This document shows positions 30,796 through 42,765 of a stretch of DNA of 64,000 nucleotides, in pieces. This DNA is from Plasmodiophora brassicae (lineage: Eukaryota; Endomyxa: Phytomyxea; Phytomyxea; Plasmodiophorida). The position numbers and the translations under genes were made by a program. Each line of letters begins with the position of its first letter. Positions within the stretch are counted from its first letter, which is position 1. The notes under the pieces are model-generated. The model ran no database searches. It saw nothing but the letters and a program-made list of their open reading frames with translations, and was not told the origin of the DNA. The stretch covers positions 682,001-746,000 of the forward strand of contig CP145413.1 of assembly GCA_036867785.1 (NCBI GenBank), in the 5' to 3' direction.

Positions 30796-33235
30796 TCATC
30801 GGGCCGGCCTGCGGGGTGGCTTTCGCCACTTCGGCCCCGGCTTGGTTGGGTACCGAGCGTGGAAGTTAGCCAACAATTCGTTGAGCCCACCTGTACCGTG
30901 TAGTTCTCCTGCGGGTTCCCACGTGCGTTCAGAAGGCGGGTACCCCTCCCAGTCGATCAAATATTCCAATCGGGAACGGCGATATCGAGAATCGAGAACA
31001 TCGTGAACGATGAAGAGGGGAGCATCGTCATCCGCGAGAAGAATCGGTGGAGGAGGAGGTTGAGTGCGACCAGGGATAAGGTTGGCGACGTAAGGCTCGA
31101 GTTGAGATACATGAAATACATAGTGGATACGGAACTCGGCAGGAAGGTCGAGTTGAAAGGCAACCGGATTGACGAGTTGGCTGATAGGGAATGGCCCTAA
31201 AAATTGGTAGTCGAGCTTCGCGCCGGGTCGCAGAATTTTCAGGGAGCCGCGACGTAACATCACTAAGTCGCCCACCTGAAACTTCGGAGACGTTTGCCGC
31301 TTCGCGTCGGCGAATCGTTTGGAATCGGCAGAAGCTCGAGTCAATTGGCGGGTCAAGAAGTTGCGAATCCTCTGCAAGGACTCAGCTCGCTCGTCGGCAG
31401 TCGGATTGGCGCTGGTAGACGGTCGAGGTTGCACGTCCATCACACGTGGATGGTAGCCATAATTCGCGAAAAACGGTGACATACCTGTCGCGGTATGGTC
31501 TGCATTGTTGTACGAAAATTCGGCTACGGCAAGGAGCGGATGCCAGTCGTCGTGTAAGTAGTTGACGTACGCACGGAGATACTGTTCCATGACTTGGTTC
31601 ACCCGCTCGGTTTGGCCATCGGATTCTGGGTGCCGCGAAGAAGACAGGTTGCGTTGCACGCCGAGACGTATGAGAAGTTGCTTCCAGAACTTAGCGATGA
31701 ACTGAGGCCCTCGGTCCGCCACGATATCGTCAGGGAGGCCATGTAAGCGGAAGACATTTGCTAGAAACAAGGCGGCAAGGTCGACAGATGATATTGTTTC
31801 GTTGCAAGGAATAAAATGCGCCATCTTGGAGAGGCGGTCAACGACGACGAGGATGGAGTCATACCCGTTCGAGCAGGGAAGCTTGACCACGAAGTCCATG
31901 GAAATGGACCGCCACAGAGTCGTCGGCAGAGGGAGTGGCATGAGTAATCCGAAGGGCTTGTGCCGAGCCGTCTTAGTCCGACGACACGTATCGCAGGAGA
32001 GCACGTAGCGGGTTACGAAAGTGGTTAAACGCGGCCACCAAAATTCGCGGCGAATTAACTGCACGGTTTTTCGAATACCGAGGTGGCCCGCCGTGACATT
32101 ATCGTGGAAATAGCGAAGAATGTCCAGTTTGCAGTCATCGCCAGAGACAACCACAGAATGTCCACGGTATAGAACGTCGTCTCAGACGCTAAAGTGGCGG
32201 CCGCTCGGACGATGAAGTCGCTGACGGGTGCGGCACACAAACGGGTCGGAAGCTTGGTTGCGGCGGATACGATCGAGGAGTGCGTCGGTTGGAGTATCGG
32301 TCACGTGGATCTGGACCTCCTGTAGAGGTCCTGGCCCGAGCCGCGACGGTGGAAGGAGCAGGAGTGACTGCTGGAGCACACCTCATCCTGATCAGAAGGC
32401 GCGTATTCGGGGCGACGAGTCAGGGCGTCCGCCTTGCCATGAAGACGGCCTGGTCGGTGTTGGATAACGAAATCAAATTCGTTAAGCAGTTGGGACCATC
32501 GGACTTGACGACGATTCAGTTTGTGAGTGCTGGTGAAGTACTCCAGATTCCGATGATCGCTGTGGATGACGGTCTGGTGCCGCGATGAGTCCAGGAACTG
32601 ACGCCACTTCTCGAAGGTCTGGACGACCGCGAGAAGTTCCTTGTCGTAGATAGGAAAATTGATCTCAGCAGGCGCGAGCTTGCGCGAGAAGAATGCCAAC
32701 GGGTGAAGTTCATCATCGGGCTCCCGCTGCGACAATACCATTGCCACCGCGAAATCGGAAGCATCCGTTTCCACTTCGCACGGGCGATCTGGGTCGAAAT
32801 GAGCAAGGACAGGGGCTGACGTGAAAGCAACCTTGAGCGCCGTGGATGCGGCTTCTGCCGATTGGTCCCAACGAAACGGCACGTTATCACGCGTGAGATT
32901 TGTCAGCGGTAAGGCCAGTTCTGCGAAGTGGGGAACGAAGATAGAAGTTAGCGAACCCGAGAAATACCTGCACCCCGTGGACGTCGGTCGGCTGTTGCCA
33001 CGAGAGAATGCAATCGATCCTGGAGGGGTCAACCCGTATCCCGGAGGAGGACACCAAGAAACCTAAGAATTCCACTTCGACCGTATTGAAGACGCACTTC
33101 TCCAGTTTAGCGTGGAGTTGAGCAGTGCGGAGTCGCTCTAGGACGAGACGGACATGGCGTTCATGGTCCTCGGGAGTCGATGAGTAGATCAGGATGTCGT
33201 CCAAGTATTCCTCATTTTCATCCAAAATGCAAAAT
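30796..33235 (-). pseudogene. RT-RNase H-integrase-chromodomain remnant of chromovirus A
   Basis: Reading down the minus strand: RT palm motif YLDDILIYS near 33200, connection and RNase H (SDHRNLEYF), the integrase HHCC finger (HDNVTAGHLG...CDTCRRTK), the integrase core with DFVVKLP, ADRGPQF and DGQTERVNQ (D,D,E), the GPY/F-type region (LGPFPISQLV), and a C-terminal chromodomain (YLIDWEGYPPSERTWEPA). Frames change at least twice (near 32160 and 32890), so it is not translatable as one protein. RT is cut off upstream of YLDD at about 33235. The chromodomain assigns it to chromoviruses, which target heterochromatin marks. Confidence 0.85.
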
Positions 33236-34044
33236 CTGCTACGGTTCCTTGGCGGAGTTCGTGCGGTTTGATTGGTCCGCGCCCAGTCATGGCACTGTCG
33301 TCTGACGAGAGTGATAGGGCGTCGAGCTTGGGATCTGATGCATCGCGCCGGCGGAATCGACCCCCAGAAGATGATGAAGGGTCGTCTCGTGCACAGCGAA
33401 ACGAATCTGGGCCCAAACTCTATCGCATCCGTTTCAAAACTTTCGTCAAGGCGTATTGTAACGCGCATGCGCGGCCCAGTTCGTCTGTTGGCATGACGGA
33501 GATCAATGCCGACTCCCTACAAGAGTTTCTTCATGCGCTTCTCGATGTCTGTCGTCGCCATGTCGTCGGCATTGCGGTTCGGGACGGTTTGGATGAGCCA
33601 GCCTCCTTTGTCCTTCGGCCGGCACCAATTGAAGCGGAGGACCTTCCGGGTCTAATTCGTTTCAAAGCGAGCAATCACGTATATAACGTCGGCGAAGACG
33701 GAGGTATTTCTCGTAATATTTTCAGTTATTAGCATTGATTTTGGGTTCACCTAGACCTTTCGGAAAAGACTCTGACACGGTGGACGCACAATGCCACCAA
33801 GCCGGACCTGTACATTTACAAGTACGGCAACAACATCGTCAATGTATCCGAGTTCAAACGGTTCCAGACTACTGTCCTGGGCGTGCCCCAGGTTGACAGG
33901 GCAGGTCACCCGTCAAACGAAGCGGTCGCTTCAGTTGTGGCCCAACTGAAAGACCGCTGGGGCCATATCTATGTGTCGGATCCGATTAACTGGCAAATCT
34001 GGGCCAGCGAAATCTCGCGTCTTAGTGCCCCACAACAGGCCGCT

Positions 34045-34233
34045 TGTAGTCAGTCTCGAGCCAATATCCCAATGACTTTATCATCCATCCCATCCACGGC
34101 GTCGGCCATGCCATCACAGTGGAGCTAAATCCGTGCAGGCCCCCTTTTCCTCAGGACAGCAGGACCCTTCTCCTCAGGACAGCAGCATCTTGAGGTCGGG
34201 CACGAGACGCTAAATATAGAGCCCCGCTCTACA
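34045..34233 (-). repeat. 3' LTR of element B
   Basis: TGTAGTCAG...CTCTACA on the + strand. It matches 48269-48458. On the minus strand it is preceded by the purine tract ggagaaaggcag, the expected polypurine primer site. Confidence 0.9.
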
Positions 34234-34518
34234 CTGCCTTTCTCCGAACTCGTGCCCGGAACCAGCAACATCATCATCGTGCCCGGCGACGATAGGGAAG
34301 ACGGCGAAGGGTAGTGTGAGACTCGGAATCACCCAATACTCACTAAAAACCACCTTGTAACCCCATGGGAAAAATCGGTGGAAAATCCATTTACGGACAC
34401 CCTTGCCACAGCCAGCCGAGATGGAGATACATGAACTGACGAAAACATCGGCGATGGGGCGCTCGACCCAGATGGGTGGAGCCCGGTCCATATACACCCG
34501 AAAAGTATCATTCACCTA
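34234..34518 (-). other. 3' untranslated region of element B (distal part)
   Basis: This stretch, read on the minus strand, matches element C's 57185-57527 in blocks (for example tgtccgtaaatggatttt and ccatggggttacaagg) and leads to the polypurine tract. It is cut at 34518 by the CACTA element and continues at 40330-40793. Confidence 0.75.
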
Positions 34519-34779
34519 CACAGGGAACCCATCGGGGTCAAATCGGGGTCAATTGGGCAACGCGGCCTCCAGAATGGTGGTCGGTCAACCTGTCATACAG
34601 TTATAGAGATCCCTTCATTCGGTCACACGTACGGTGTGTTTGGTGACTCTGCAGGAATTGCTACCACTGTGGGTCAATTCGGGGCATTCTGCTCCAGACT
34701 GGCCACATTGCGATTTTCACAACATAAGTATCGTTTTCGGAAGTGCGTGAGTCGCGGCGTCATTGGTGTGCGTCTGTGA

Positions 34780-37700
34780 ATGAGTCGACCACGCAGTCTG
34801 GGATCGAGTAGCGACTCACCAGAGCATCCGGGCGGTGATGCTTCTCGGGACGTGAATATCTTCTTTGAGCATGTGCGCGAATACCAGCGTCGTCGCGCAG
34901 CTGCCGATTCTGATCGCCAGCGGAACAACGTCGCCGCCGGCAACCGTTTTCTTGAGATTGCTCGTCGAGCTCTGAGCGAACGGCGCAATCCTTCAGTCGA
35001 CGTCATGCACAATCCGTTTCTCCGGCTCTTCGATGAGCACCGTCGGCGGCGCCAACGTCGACCGACGATGACTGTAACGAGGCATGGAGACAATGTTTCT
35101 GTGGAGCCGTTTGATATCCGCCCGGCGCTGTTGGAGAACAATGCCCGTTCCAATGTTCAGGAATTCAACGAGTGGCGCGAAACTAACTGCAAAGAGTACA
35201 TGAATGAGCTCAGGCTTTCCGATTTCCTGGTGGCCGAAATCAGCAAGAAGCTGGAGGAACTCGAGGCACCGAACATCGATCCGACAATTCTCGACAATTT
35301 CGATGAGGTGATGCGGTCAAAGGGATCGTACAACTCCCTCAATAATATGCTGAAGATTGCTTCCAACCGTGCTAAGGAGTCACGTATTCGTCGAAATGCA
35401 CTGGTAAGAACACACCGCTTTGTTCACGAATGTAAGTTCTCATGGTCATTTGGTAGATTCGTGATATTTGTGAGGCCAAAGGGGTACCAAGTGACGACTT
35501 TACTGATGCTCTGGATGTGGACCTGAATGCTACAGCCGAATCTATCAGTGTGTTACGCAGACACCTTCTGGATATGGGGGTGACGTCACCCTTTATCAGG
35601 TACAAGGCCTGCTGCGGTGGTCATGTGTGGCCCGATGGCGCAGATGTGCCATCGTCAGAGGCCTGCTGTCGTCAGTCAGAGCCGTGTATCTACTTTTCGC
35701 GAATTTTGTTTCTGCAGTGTCTGTTCCGGTCGAACACGTTCTGCAAGATGCTCCACGACGAACTCGACCGCCATCGAGATATCGCATCGGCTCCTTTGAG
35801 AAGTACGTATATGCAAGACTGGACGGATGGAGACTTCTTTTATACGGTGTATTCGCCGTTTATGAAGTCTTGCCTCGAGAACGGCGAGTTCCCTCTCTCG
35901 TTGTCATCCATGATCGACGGGGCAGATCTTCTCAGCTGGGGATCTAAGTCAGTTGTTCCTCTTGTCCAAATTGTGATGGGGTTACCGGCTTCGGTTCGCT
36001 GTCACCCTTTATCAGGTACAAGGCCTGCTGCGGTGGTCATGTGTGGCCCGATGGCGCAGATGTGCCATCGTCAGAGGCCTGCTGTCGTCAGTCAGAGCCG
36101 TGTATCTACTTTTCGCGAATTTTGTTTCTGCAGTGTCTGTTCCGGTCGAACACGTTCTGCAAGATGCTCCACGACGAACTCGACCGCCATCGAGATATCG
36201 CATCGGCTCCTTTGAGAAGTACGTATATGCAAGACTGGACGGATGGAGACTTCTTTTATACGGTGTATTCGCCGTTTATGAAGTCTTGCCTCGAGAACGG
36301 CGAGTTCCCTCTCTCGTTGTCATCCATGATCGACGGGGCAGATCTTCTCAGCTGGGGATCTAAGTCAGTTGTTCCTCTTGTCCAAATTGTGATGGGGTTA
36401 CCGGCTTCGGTTCGCTGCAATCAGGGCCTTATGTCCCCTGTGGCATTGATCCCAAACGTTGCTAAGGGTCATCGACGTGCAGTGCAGAGACTGGACGCTT
36501 TTGAGCTGAATTTGATGAACTACTATGGATTCCCAGTGTTCGACGCAGTCGAGAAGAGAGTCAAGCATGTTCGATGCATCTCGGCAGTGATGGTATGTTG
36601 TCCACATATAACAGTTTGTATGCTGCAATACCCGTATTAACCGCCTCCATCAGCCAATGGATTATATCGAGCTCTGTCACACGAGCTGTACTAGCCAGAA
36701 CGGCAAGCAGGATGCTTGCAATAAATGCAGCATCAGAGGCCGTTCAGCAAACCGATCTGTCAAGTACCATGGGGCATTTATGTTCGCGTCATCGGATGTC
36801 CAACGCCATGTCAGTATACTGGTAGCGTTGCTAAGTACGGGTTGATCACTGAAGATTTATGCTTGCTGATATAGTTCTGTAAAAAATATGAAGACATGCT
36901 GGAGTATCTCGACGCATTGCCTTCCGATAAAAGGCCGAGCGACGTGCGTTCACTTGATCAGCTACGTGATGATGTGCGCTGCAAAGACGACGACGAAGTT
37001 CGGCGTCGCATGACGTCGAGGAACGTCGGTGACCGTGGTGGATACCGTCACCCGGGTTATGACGTCTACTCCGTTGGCCTTCTGTGCAGTTTTGGACACG
37101 CGTCCAATTACGTGCACGATCCTATGCACGCCATCTGCATGCGTGCTGTTCGCCCGCTTTTTCAAGCGATCGACTTCTACGGATCGGGTTCATCATATTA
37201 CAATCCTGAGGTAAGCGGGCCTGCTCGACTGCACGGCCAACTGTAACACCGTTTGCACAGACTGAGAAACTGTTCGGTCGTGGAGACTGTCCCAGTCCTG
37301 TGTGGGCTTGGCCCAATAACACTGCCTATCCCGCTAAAGTGAAGGCTGGTGTAAAATGGTCCTCCCTGGCTGTTGAAATCGATCATGTTTTGGAGAACCT
37401 TACGTGGGTATCGCGAACCGGTGGTTCAACGAAACCAAGGAACCCTTTGGTGAGTTCCTGGTGGAAAGCAGCTGACTCCCTTGTTTGGCTCGGCGACGTT
37501 GGCATTGGGATCTGGTGGTCTGTTGTTTCGCGGGTGCTGGTTCGAACCCGTCCAGACTCTCCCATTGCTTCGTTCTGGATACCGATGTTTCGTTTTCTCG
37601 ATGCGCTGTCATCAATGCTTTCGAAGGCTTTTGTTAGAAGCAACCTAGATCGTGTGTTTTCTAACTTTCTCGACGCTCTGGCGCATCTAGAATCTGTCAT

Positions 37701-38942
37701 GCCCTGCGGGCTGATGACCATATCGGTACGTTTCACAAACGGCTTCACGGCTTCACCGATTTCATACTGTTCTGATGTTTTCGTGTCAGATGCATTCTCT
37801 TGTTCATTTGCCGGAAATAATCAAGCGATGGGGTCCGCTGGTCGGTCTTATTTGGGTCTGGCCAATGGAGCGATGGCTGCACTTCATGAAAGACGTTCTA
37901 CAAGCGACCGTCTCTGAAACGGTCAACATCGCGTCCTACATGCAGCTGATCTGTGCTGCTACGTTCCTGCGCAGCGACTTCTACAGACAATATTCGCTGA
38001 GGAATGACTGCCCCTTGATGTTTGGTAATGCCACAGGCATGGATGAAATTCCTACCGCGCATCTGTCGACCCTACCCATCGATCTGCGCCCTCCGCTGTC
38101 GTCTGTAGAACTTAACGATACGATGCGGTGTTGGTTGCATGTTCATCTGTATTCAAATACGCACTGGGCCTCTACCAAGAATCATTCTTGGAGGGTCCGG
38201 TATCGGCGTTTGGTGGCGCTTTATGCGCAGGCGTCTGGGAATCCAAGAGGTCTGAATTCATTCTCTGGCATGTTTCGTCATCTTGGAAGCTTCGATCTGT
38301 TCTGCTCGTTGCACAAATCGTCGTTCGGATCAGTCTGCCTTCCAAAGTCTGTTCAATCCAGCTCTCGTGCTGACATCGGTACTGAGCTTGCCATTTTGGT
38401 TCACGACAATTGGTTTGAAATCATTTCAGGTAGATGTATGTTTCGGAAGCAGGACGTTGACGAGTCGTACAAGACATGCAACTCGAAGTTTGTTGTCGAA
38501 TTCGAAGAGGCTGGCCTCTACATGGGTGACATAAGCAACCTCGTCAAGCTCGATCTAGGCTGGTCGCATCGGTTGGCACATGAGGCGGATTCGATTTGCT
38601 TAATTCTGGTTGGCCGATGGTACAAACTTCACGCCTGCGACAAGCCGTACGATCGAGTTCTTCCCAGATTTTATCCCAACCGTATTTATCAGCAGTTCTT
38701 CTCTTGGTTTTGTAACTGACTTGTCATTGTGTAGGAAATGGGTGGTATAACCCTGGAAGCGCAGATACGATGTGGCAGGCGCTTCACGAGGTCGTTCCAA
38801 ACAACATCGTTACGGTTCCGGCATCAGTCATCCACAACAATGCCGTCGTACAAGCGACAATGGTTTGTATTGAATCCAGAGGAAACATGACTGCTGAAAC
38901 ATTACAGTCAACAATTGCTCGAGATATCGGTGCGGCAGTTTG
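34780..38942 (+). pseudogene. Tnp2-like transposase with DUF4218-type C-terminal region
   Basis: A multi-exon gene. Exon 1 (34780 to about 35403) encodes a charged N-terminus; later exons carry Tnp2 landmarks: CCGGHVWPDG (zinc-binding start), MIDGADLLSWGSKSVVPLV, a VHDPMHAI motif near 37110, and HSLVHLPEIIKRWGPL...WPMERWLHFMKD near 37800, which resembles DUF4218 of plant CACTA transposases. The last exon is likely 38735-38942. A perfect-looking 416-base tandem duplication (35585-36000 = 36001-36416) shifts the frame in the middle, so this copy should not make full-length protein. Exact exon borders between 35400 and 37300 were not resolved. Confidence 0.72.
35585..36416 (+). repeat. 416-base direct tandem duplication inside the transposase gene
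   Basis: Bases 35585-36000 and 36001-36416 read the same throughout by eye. 416 is not a multiple of three. The lack of differences indicates a recent event. Confidence 0.92.
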
Positions 38943-39306
38943 AGTCAAGGTACATTGCATTGTTGTTTGAACTCTTGTACGAAACTATCTGAATCAAGTA
39001 CCTGTACGGTAGCTAGCTCCTAAGCATTTGCAAGCAATACAAGGGTATTGAGTAGTCGCGTCGATATTGAATTGCTTCGCGAATCGATACGGCCACTGCC
39101 GATTTCACGATCGCATTCGCCGCTGCCTGCCACGGAGGGCAGAAACGAGAAGGTGCGACTCGGAGTGCCGTCGCGCGCTTTGCTGCAGAGTGCAGCAACC
39201 GGCACCCGATGTCGCATGCAGTTACAGTGTACGGCCAGCCCGGTGAGCGCGTGCGGCTGCCTCGTGTGACGTGAGACTGGCGGTTGCTGCTCAATAACGA
39301 AAGCGT

Positions 39307-39998
39307 ATGGCGAGTGCAGGGTCGCATACCGTTTCCCTGAGTCTGGCGCAGAGACAAGCGGGCGTGCCGTCTGCGGAAGAGGAAGAACTTCTGAAGAAGT
39401 TTCGGTCACAAGGCGCGCGGCAAGAGCGCACAGCAGAGCGTAAACGTGCAATCAACCTTGCCAGGACGATATACACGTCGTTCGTTACACGCGTGTCTGT
39501 CCGGCGAAACGAACATTAACTGTTATTGTATAGGACATACAAGGCCGACCTGTCGAGGGATTGCCATAAAGACGTGGAGATACACATCAGGATGTTAAGA
39601 GAGGGTCCATCCATTGGACTTCCGGTCAAATGGTGGACCGTAGAGGATACAAAGCAACGTTTGTCGAAGTCTGCAACCAAATCTTGTCTCGAAATTCTAA
39701 ACGTATCTTCGTGTCAGTCATTAAGCAGACGCGCAAGAGCAAGCGTAAGGCCGAAAATGTATGTTCGCGCGAATCGAACGTGCTGTGCCGACATACTGAA
39801 AGTACGGAGATGAAGGATTCACATATTTGTCGCCAATTTAATAATCATTGTGTAGATGGTCACGACGACTGCCTGTTTGACTTTCTCCGACAGTTGAGAC
39901 AACAGCTAATGCCACATGAGGCGAACGCGCAGTTTCGTGAGAGCCACATCATTGACATGGTTGTCGCTGGGCTTCTGCAAGTCCTTGATCGCGTGTAA
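39307..39998 (+). CDS. Second gene of the CACTA element, unknown
   Basis: A short exon from the ATG at 39307 encodes a basic, helical segment (AEEEELLKKFRSQGARQERTAERKRA). It is followed after an intron (ending TATTGTATAG near 39532) by a frame with RTYKADLSRDCHKDVEIHIRMLREG and, in another frame to 39998, DGHDDCLFDFLRQLRQQLMPHEAN. No family recognised. By position it could be the TnpA-like accessory protein of a CACTA element. Exons are tentative and frames change near 39700. Confidence 0.4.
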
Positions 39999-40329
39999 GA
40001 CGGCGCCTACCGGTAAGCTTGCTCTGTGGATCTCAATGTTGCTGGTATTATCCAATGTATACTTTTCATTTTAGGAGGTAATCGCCATGGAAAAAGTGAG
40101 GCTCCAGACGCCATTATGTAATAAAAAGGTTTATGTCTCCCAACGTTTCCGAGCGAGGTGCACGCCGAGAGAAACTATAAATAGTAGGTTTCCAAATTTA
40201 GTAGGGTTGTGACGGGCACCCCGACGACAGTGTGACTGGATGGCAAGTGGGAGTCAAACAGGGGTCATCTTGGGGCAATGCTGAAAAGCCTCATTTGAAC
40301 CCTTATTTGACCCCAGATGGTTCCCTGTG

Positions 40330-40793
40330 CTAGCTCAGCGGCCGACACAGATGCGTGGACCCCCAGCGCAACAGAGTCTCGATAGTCAGAACGCCCTGAC
40401 CAGAGTCAAATCTGCGGTGACGAGTGACTTAACGGATGCTGCCGAATGTCCCGTGACACAACGATATTGATGAGGCCACCTGTGTGACTACCCATCGAAT
40501 AGCGTGATGGCCTCTCAGAGGAGCGCCATAAACCGTGGTTGCATGATCGCATAACAACCAGGTTGACTGATTCCATGACTTGCATGCAAACCAGTTGCAA
40601 TGGTCCCAATTATTTGAGAACCGGGCCCACAATTATTGAGGACCATGATCATGATCATCCTCGTATCGTCCATTGCAGAACCGATACGGTTGCGTCGTCC
40701 TTCCGGTCCCGACGGTACTGAATAAGCGTGTTTGACGGTTGACTCCTGTACAACCACAAACCGTAAACACTGCACAGGCATTGTCATTCATAC
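40330..40793 (-). other. 3' untranslated region of element B (proximal part)
   Basis: Continues B downstream of its integrase stop. It shares blocks with element C (gctagctcagcggcc; gatgatcatgatcatgg-type sequence near 40650). No coding sequence was seen. Confidence 0.6.
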
Positions 40794-42535
40794 CTAATGC
40801 CGTCGTCGCTGCTTCTGCTTTGTCTGGCGTTGCGCGTTACTCGCTCGCTTTGGTGCTGGGGCGAAACGACGTAGAGCTTCCGCTTGTGGATGATTGTCTC
40901 CCAGACGTCTTATGAGCTGGTACACTACATAACTCGGGAACGTCCTCATAAATGATATGTGCAGGTTCCCACGTCGCCTCCTCAAGATCAAACCCAGACC
41001 ACGATACCTTGATCTGCAGTTCTTGCGTGTCTCGATCGATACGACAATCCAATAGATCGTCCACAATCAAATGCTGGTCAGTGTGTTGGAGATGGCGCTT
41101 CAAATCGACGGTCATGTTCAAGTCAGCGTCTGCATATCGTCGAATTCGTTGCGTGCGTGCGTTGAAGCGTCGTTCAGATAGTGGGTTCTCCAACTCATAC
41201 ACTTGCTCGTTGATTTGCTTGACAACTCGGTACGGTCCCCGCCACTGCGCTATCAGCTTCTGCGCAGGACCTGGTACCGGCTTGGCATTGAGCACGTAGT
41301 CGCCAACGATGAACGATTCGTAGGGACTACTCTTGAGTCGTCGTCGTCGTTGCTCAACATTGGCAGCATGTCGCTGTGCCTTCGCTTCATCGACGGCCTT
41401 GTGGATCTCGTCGAGAGTCTCTTGCAACATCTGCACGTATTTGGCGAATCCCTCCGGTGGTACTCGTCGACACTGTCTTTCTACTGGGTCCCAGATCTGG
41501 TCAAGCGGGCTTTCCGGTGAACGTCCCGTGATAACCGTGAATGGCGCGTAGCCGTTGAGTCGTCGACTTGGTGTGTGGTTGATGACATGCTGGACAACAG
41601 GACATAAGTACGGCCAGTTGTGCGTGCTAATCTGGGCCTCGTTCAGGACTGATCGCATGACGTTAAGCACCGTGCGGTTCACGCGTTCCACCGTGCCGTT
41701 AGCCCACGGACAATATGCCGTTGTGATGTGATGCTGAACATCTCGTAGCCGGGTAAGCTCCTCCATGACTTCTGCAGTGAAGTGTGAACCACCGTCCGTG
41801 ACCAGGTACTCGGGCGTTGCGAAATCGGCAATCCACTGATTCAGAGCTTACGCAGCAACACGACTTGTCGCTTCAGCTGATGGAATCAGACGAACATAAC
41901 CACTGAAGTCATCCTTCAAGAGCAGGATATACTTGTACTTGTGGTCCGCGCCCCTGACAGGCTCCACATAGAGATAGTCCATGGTGAGTACGTCGAACGG
42001 CTGGTGACCATGTAATACTTCACCGAGCGGCCGAGGAACTTTCTTACCACCGCGTGTCGTGATGCAATGCAGGCATTGCTGACACATCGCTTCAATGTCC
42101 TGATTGATCTTGGTCCAGAAGAAGCGCTCCGTGATCATCTGCTTGGTTACTTCCGACGCACGATGACCAGCGCTTACGCAATGGCCAATGACCAGGATTC
42201 GAAGGCGTAGACTCTTGCAGTCTTGATGACAAGGAATAAGAACGGCTTTGCTCTCGTTTTTCCACAGACGATCAGCTTCATCGAAGTAGACCCCGTCCTC
42301 GATCTTCTCATCTCGTGACAGAAAGCGTTGCGAATCGCGGATCTCCTTTTCGGTCGGCCAGCTGAATTCAGGATTTGCCGAGGAGTGACTCGCAAATCGT
42401 CCATCTGCATGATGCGCGTTGCTCTACATGACAGTGCGATGCGACCAGCTCCCCATCGGGTCAGAAGGTCTGCCCATACGTTGTCGGTTCCAGCGATCTC
42501 CTTCATCTTGTAGCTGAAGCCTTGTAGATGCAATG

Positions 42536-42724
42536 TGTCAAACAACATGTCCAGTACAACCAGCAGCACATGCCTGCAGCACGCCGTCACGCACTCCGAA
42601 ACTCCGCGCTCGCCGCCGTTGGCAGCCGTTACGTCGTCGGCGACTACGTCGCCACTGTAACGTCCACCGTGCCGTTGCGCAAACGCCGTACGTAATACAC
42701 TTCACTTCGTTATCGTCTTCCACA
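42536..42724 (+). repeat. 5' LTR of the copia element
   Basis: 189 bp, TGTCAAACAACATG...GTCTTCCACA. Its first 43 bases occur inverted at 45417-45463. The last 20 bases resemble the ends of the solo LTR at 46803-46997 and the LTR at 50065-50260. Confidence 0.8.
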
Positions 42725-42765
42725 GATTAACAGTCGTAAGCGCAGGCGCTTTACCTCTACTCGTC

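Larger units (their letters stand above)
34519..40329 (+). mobile_element. CACTA/EnSpm DNA transposon
   Basis: Terminal inverted repeats start CACAGGGAACC at 34519 and end GGTTCCCTGTG at 40329, followed inward by matching ggggtcaaat segments. The 3-base TSD CTA (34516-34518 and 40330-40332) and CACWG ends are hallmarks of this superfamily. Element C, the uninterrupted relative, shows the host sequence (tcacctagctcagcggcc) with a single CTA, confirming the insertion point. It carries a Tnp2-like transposase and a second small gene, both +. Confidence 0.88.

Noticed and set aside
28435-33262. Shared tggcggagttcgtg at 28450 and 33251 as a possible element boundary
   Set aside because: The match is only about 13 bases, with no repeat structure around it.
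33289-34044. Relationship of the split gene to the similarly Ser/Arg-rich start of the CACTA transposase at 34780
   Set aside because: Only composition is alike; no aligned motif was seen.
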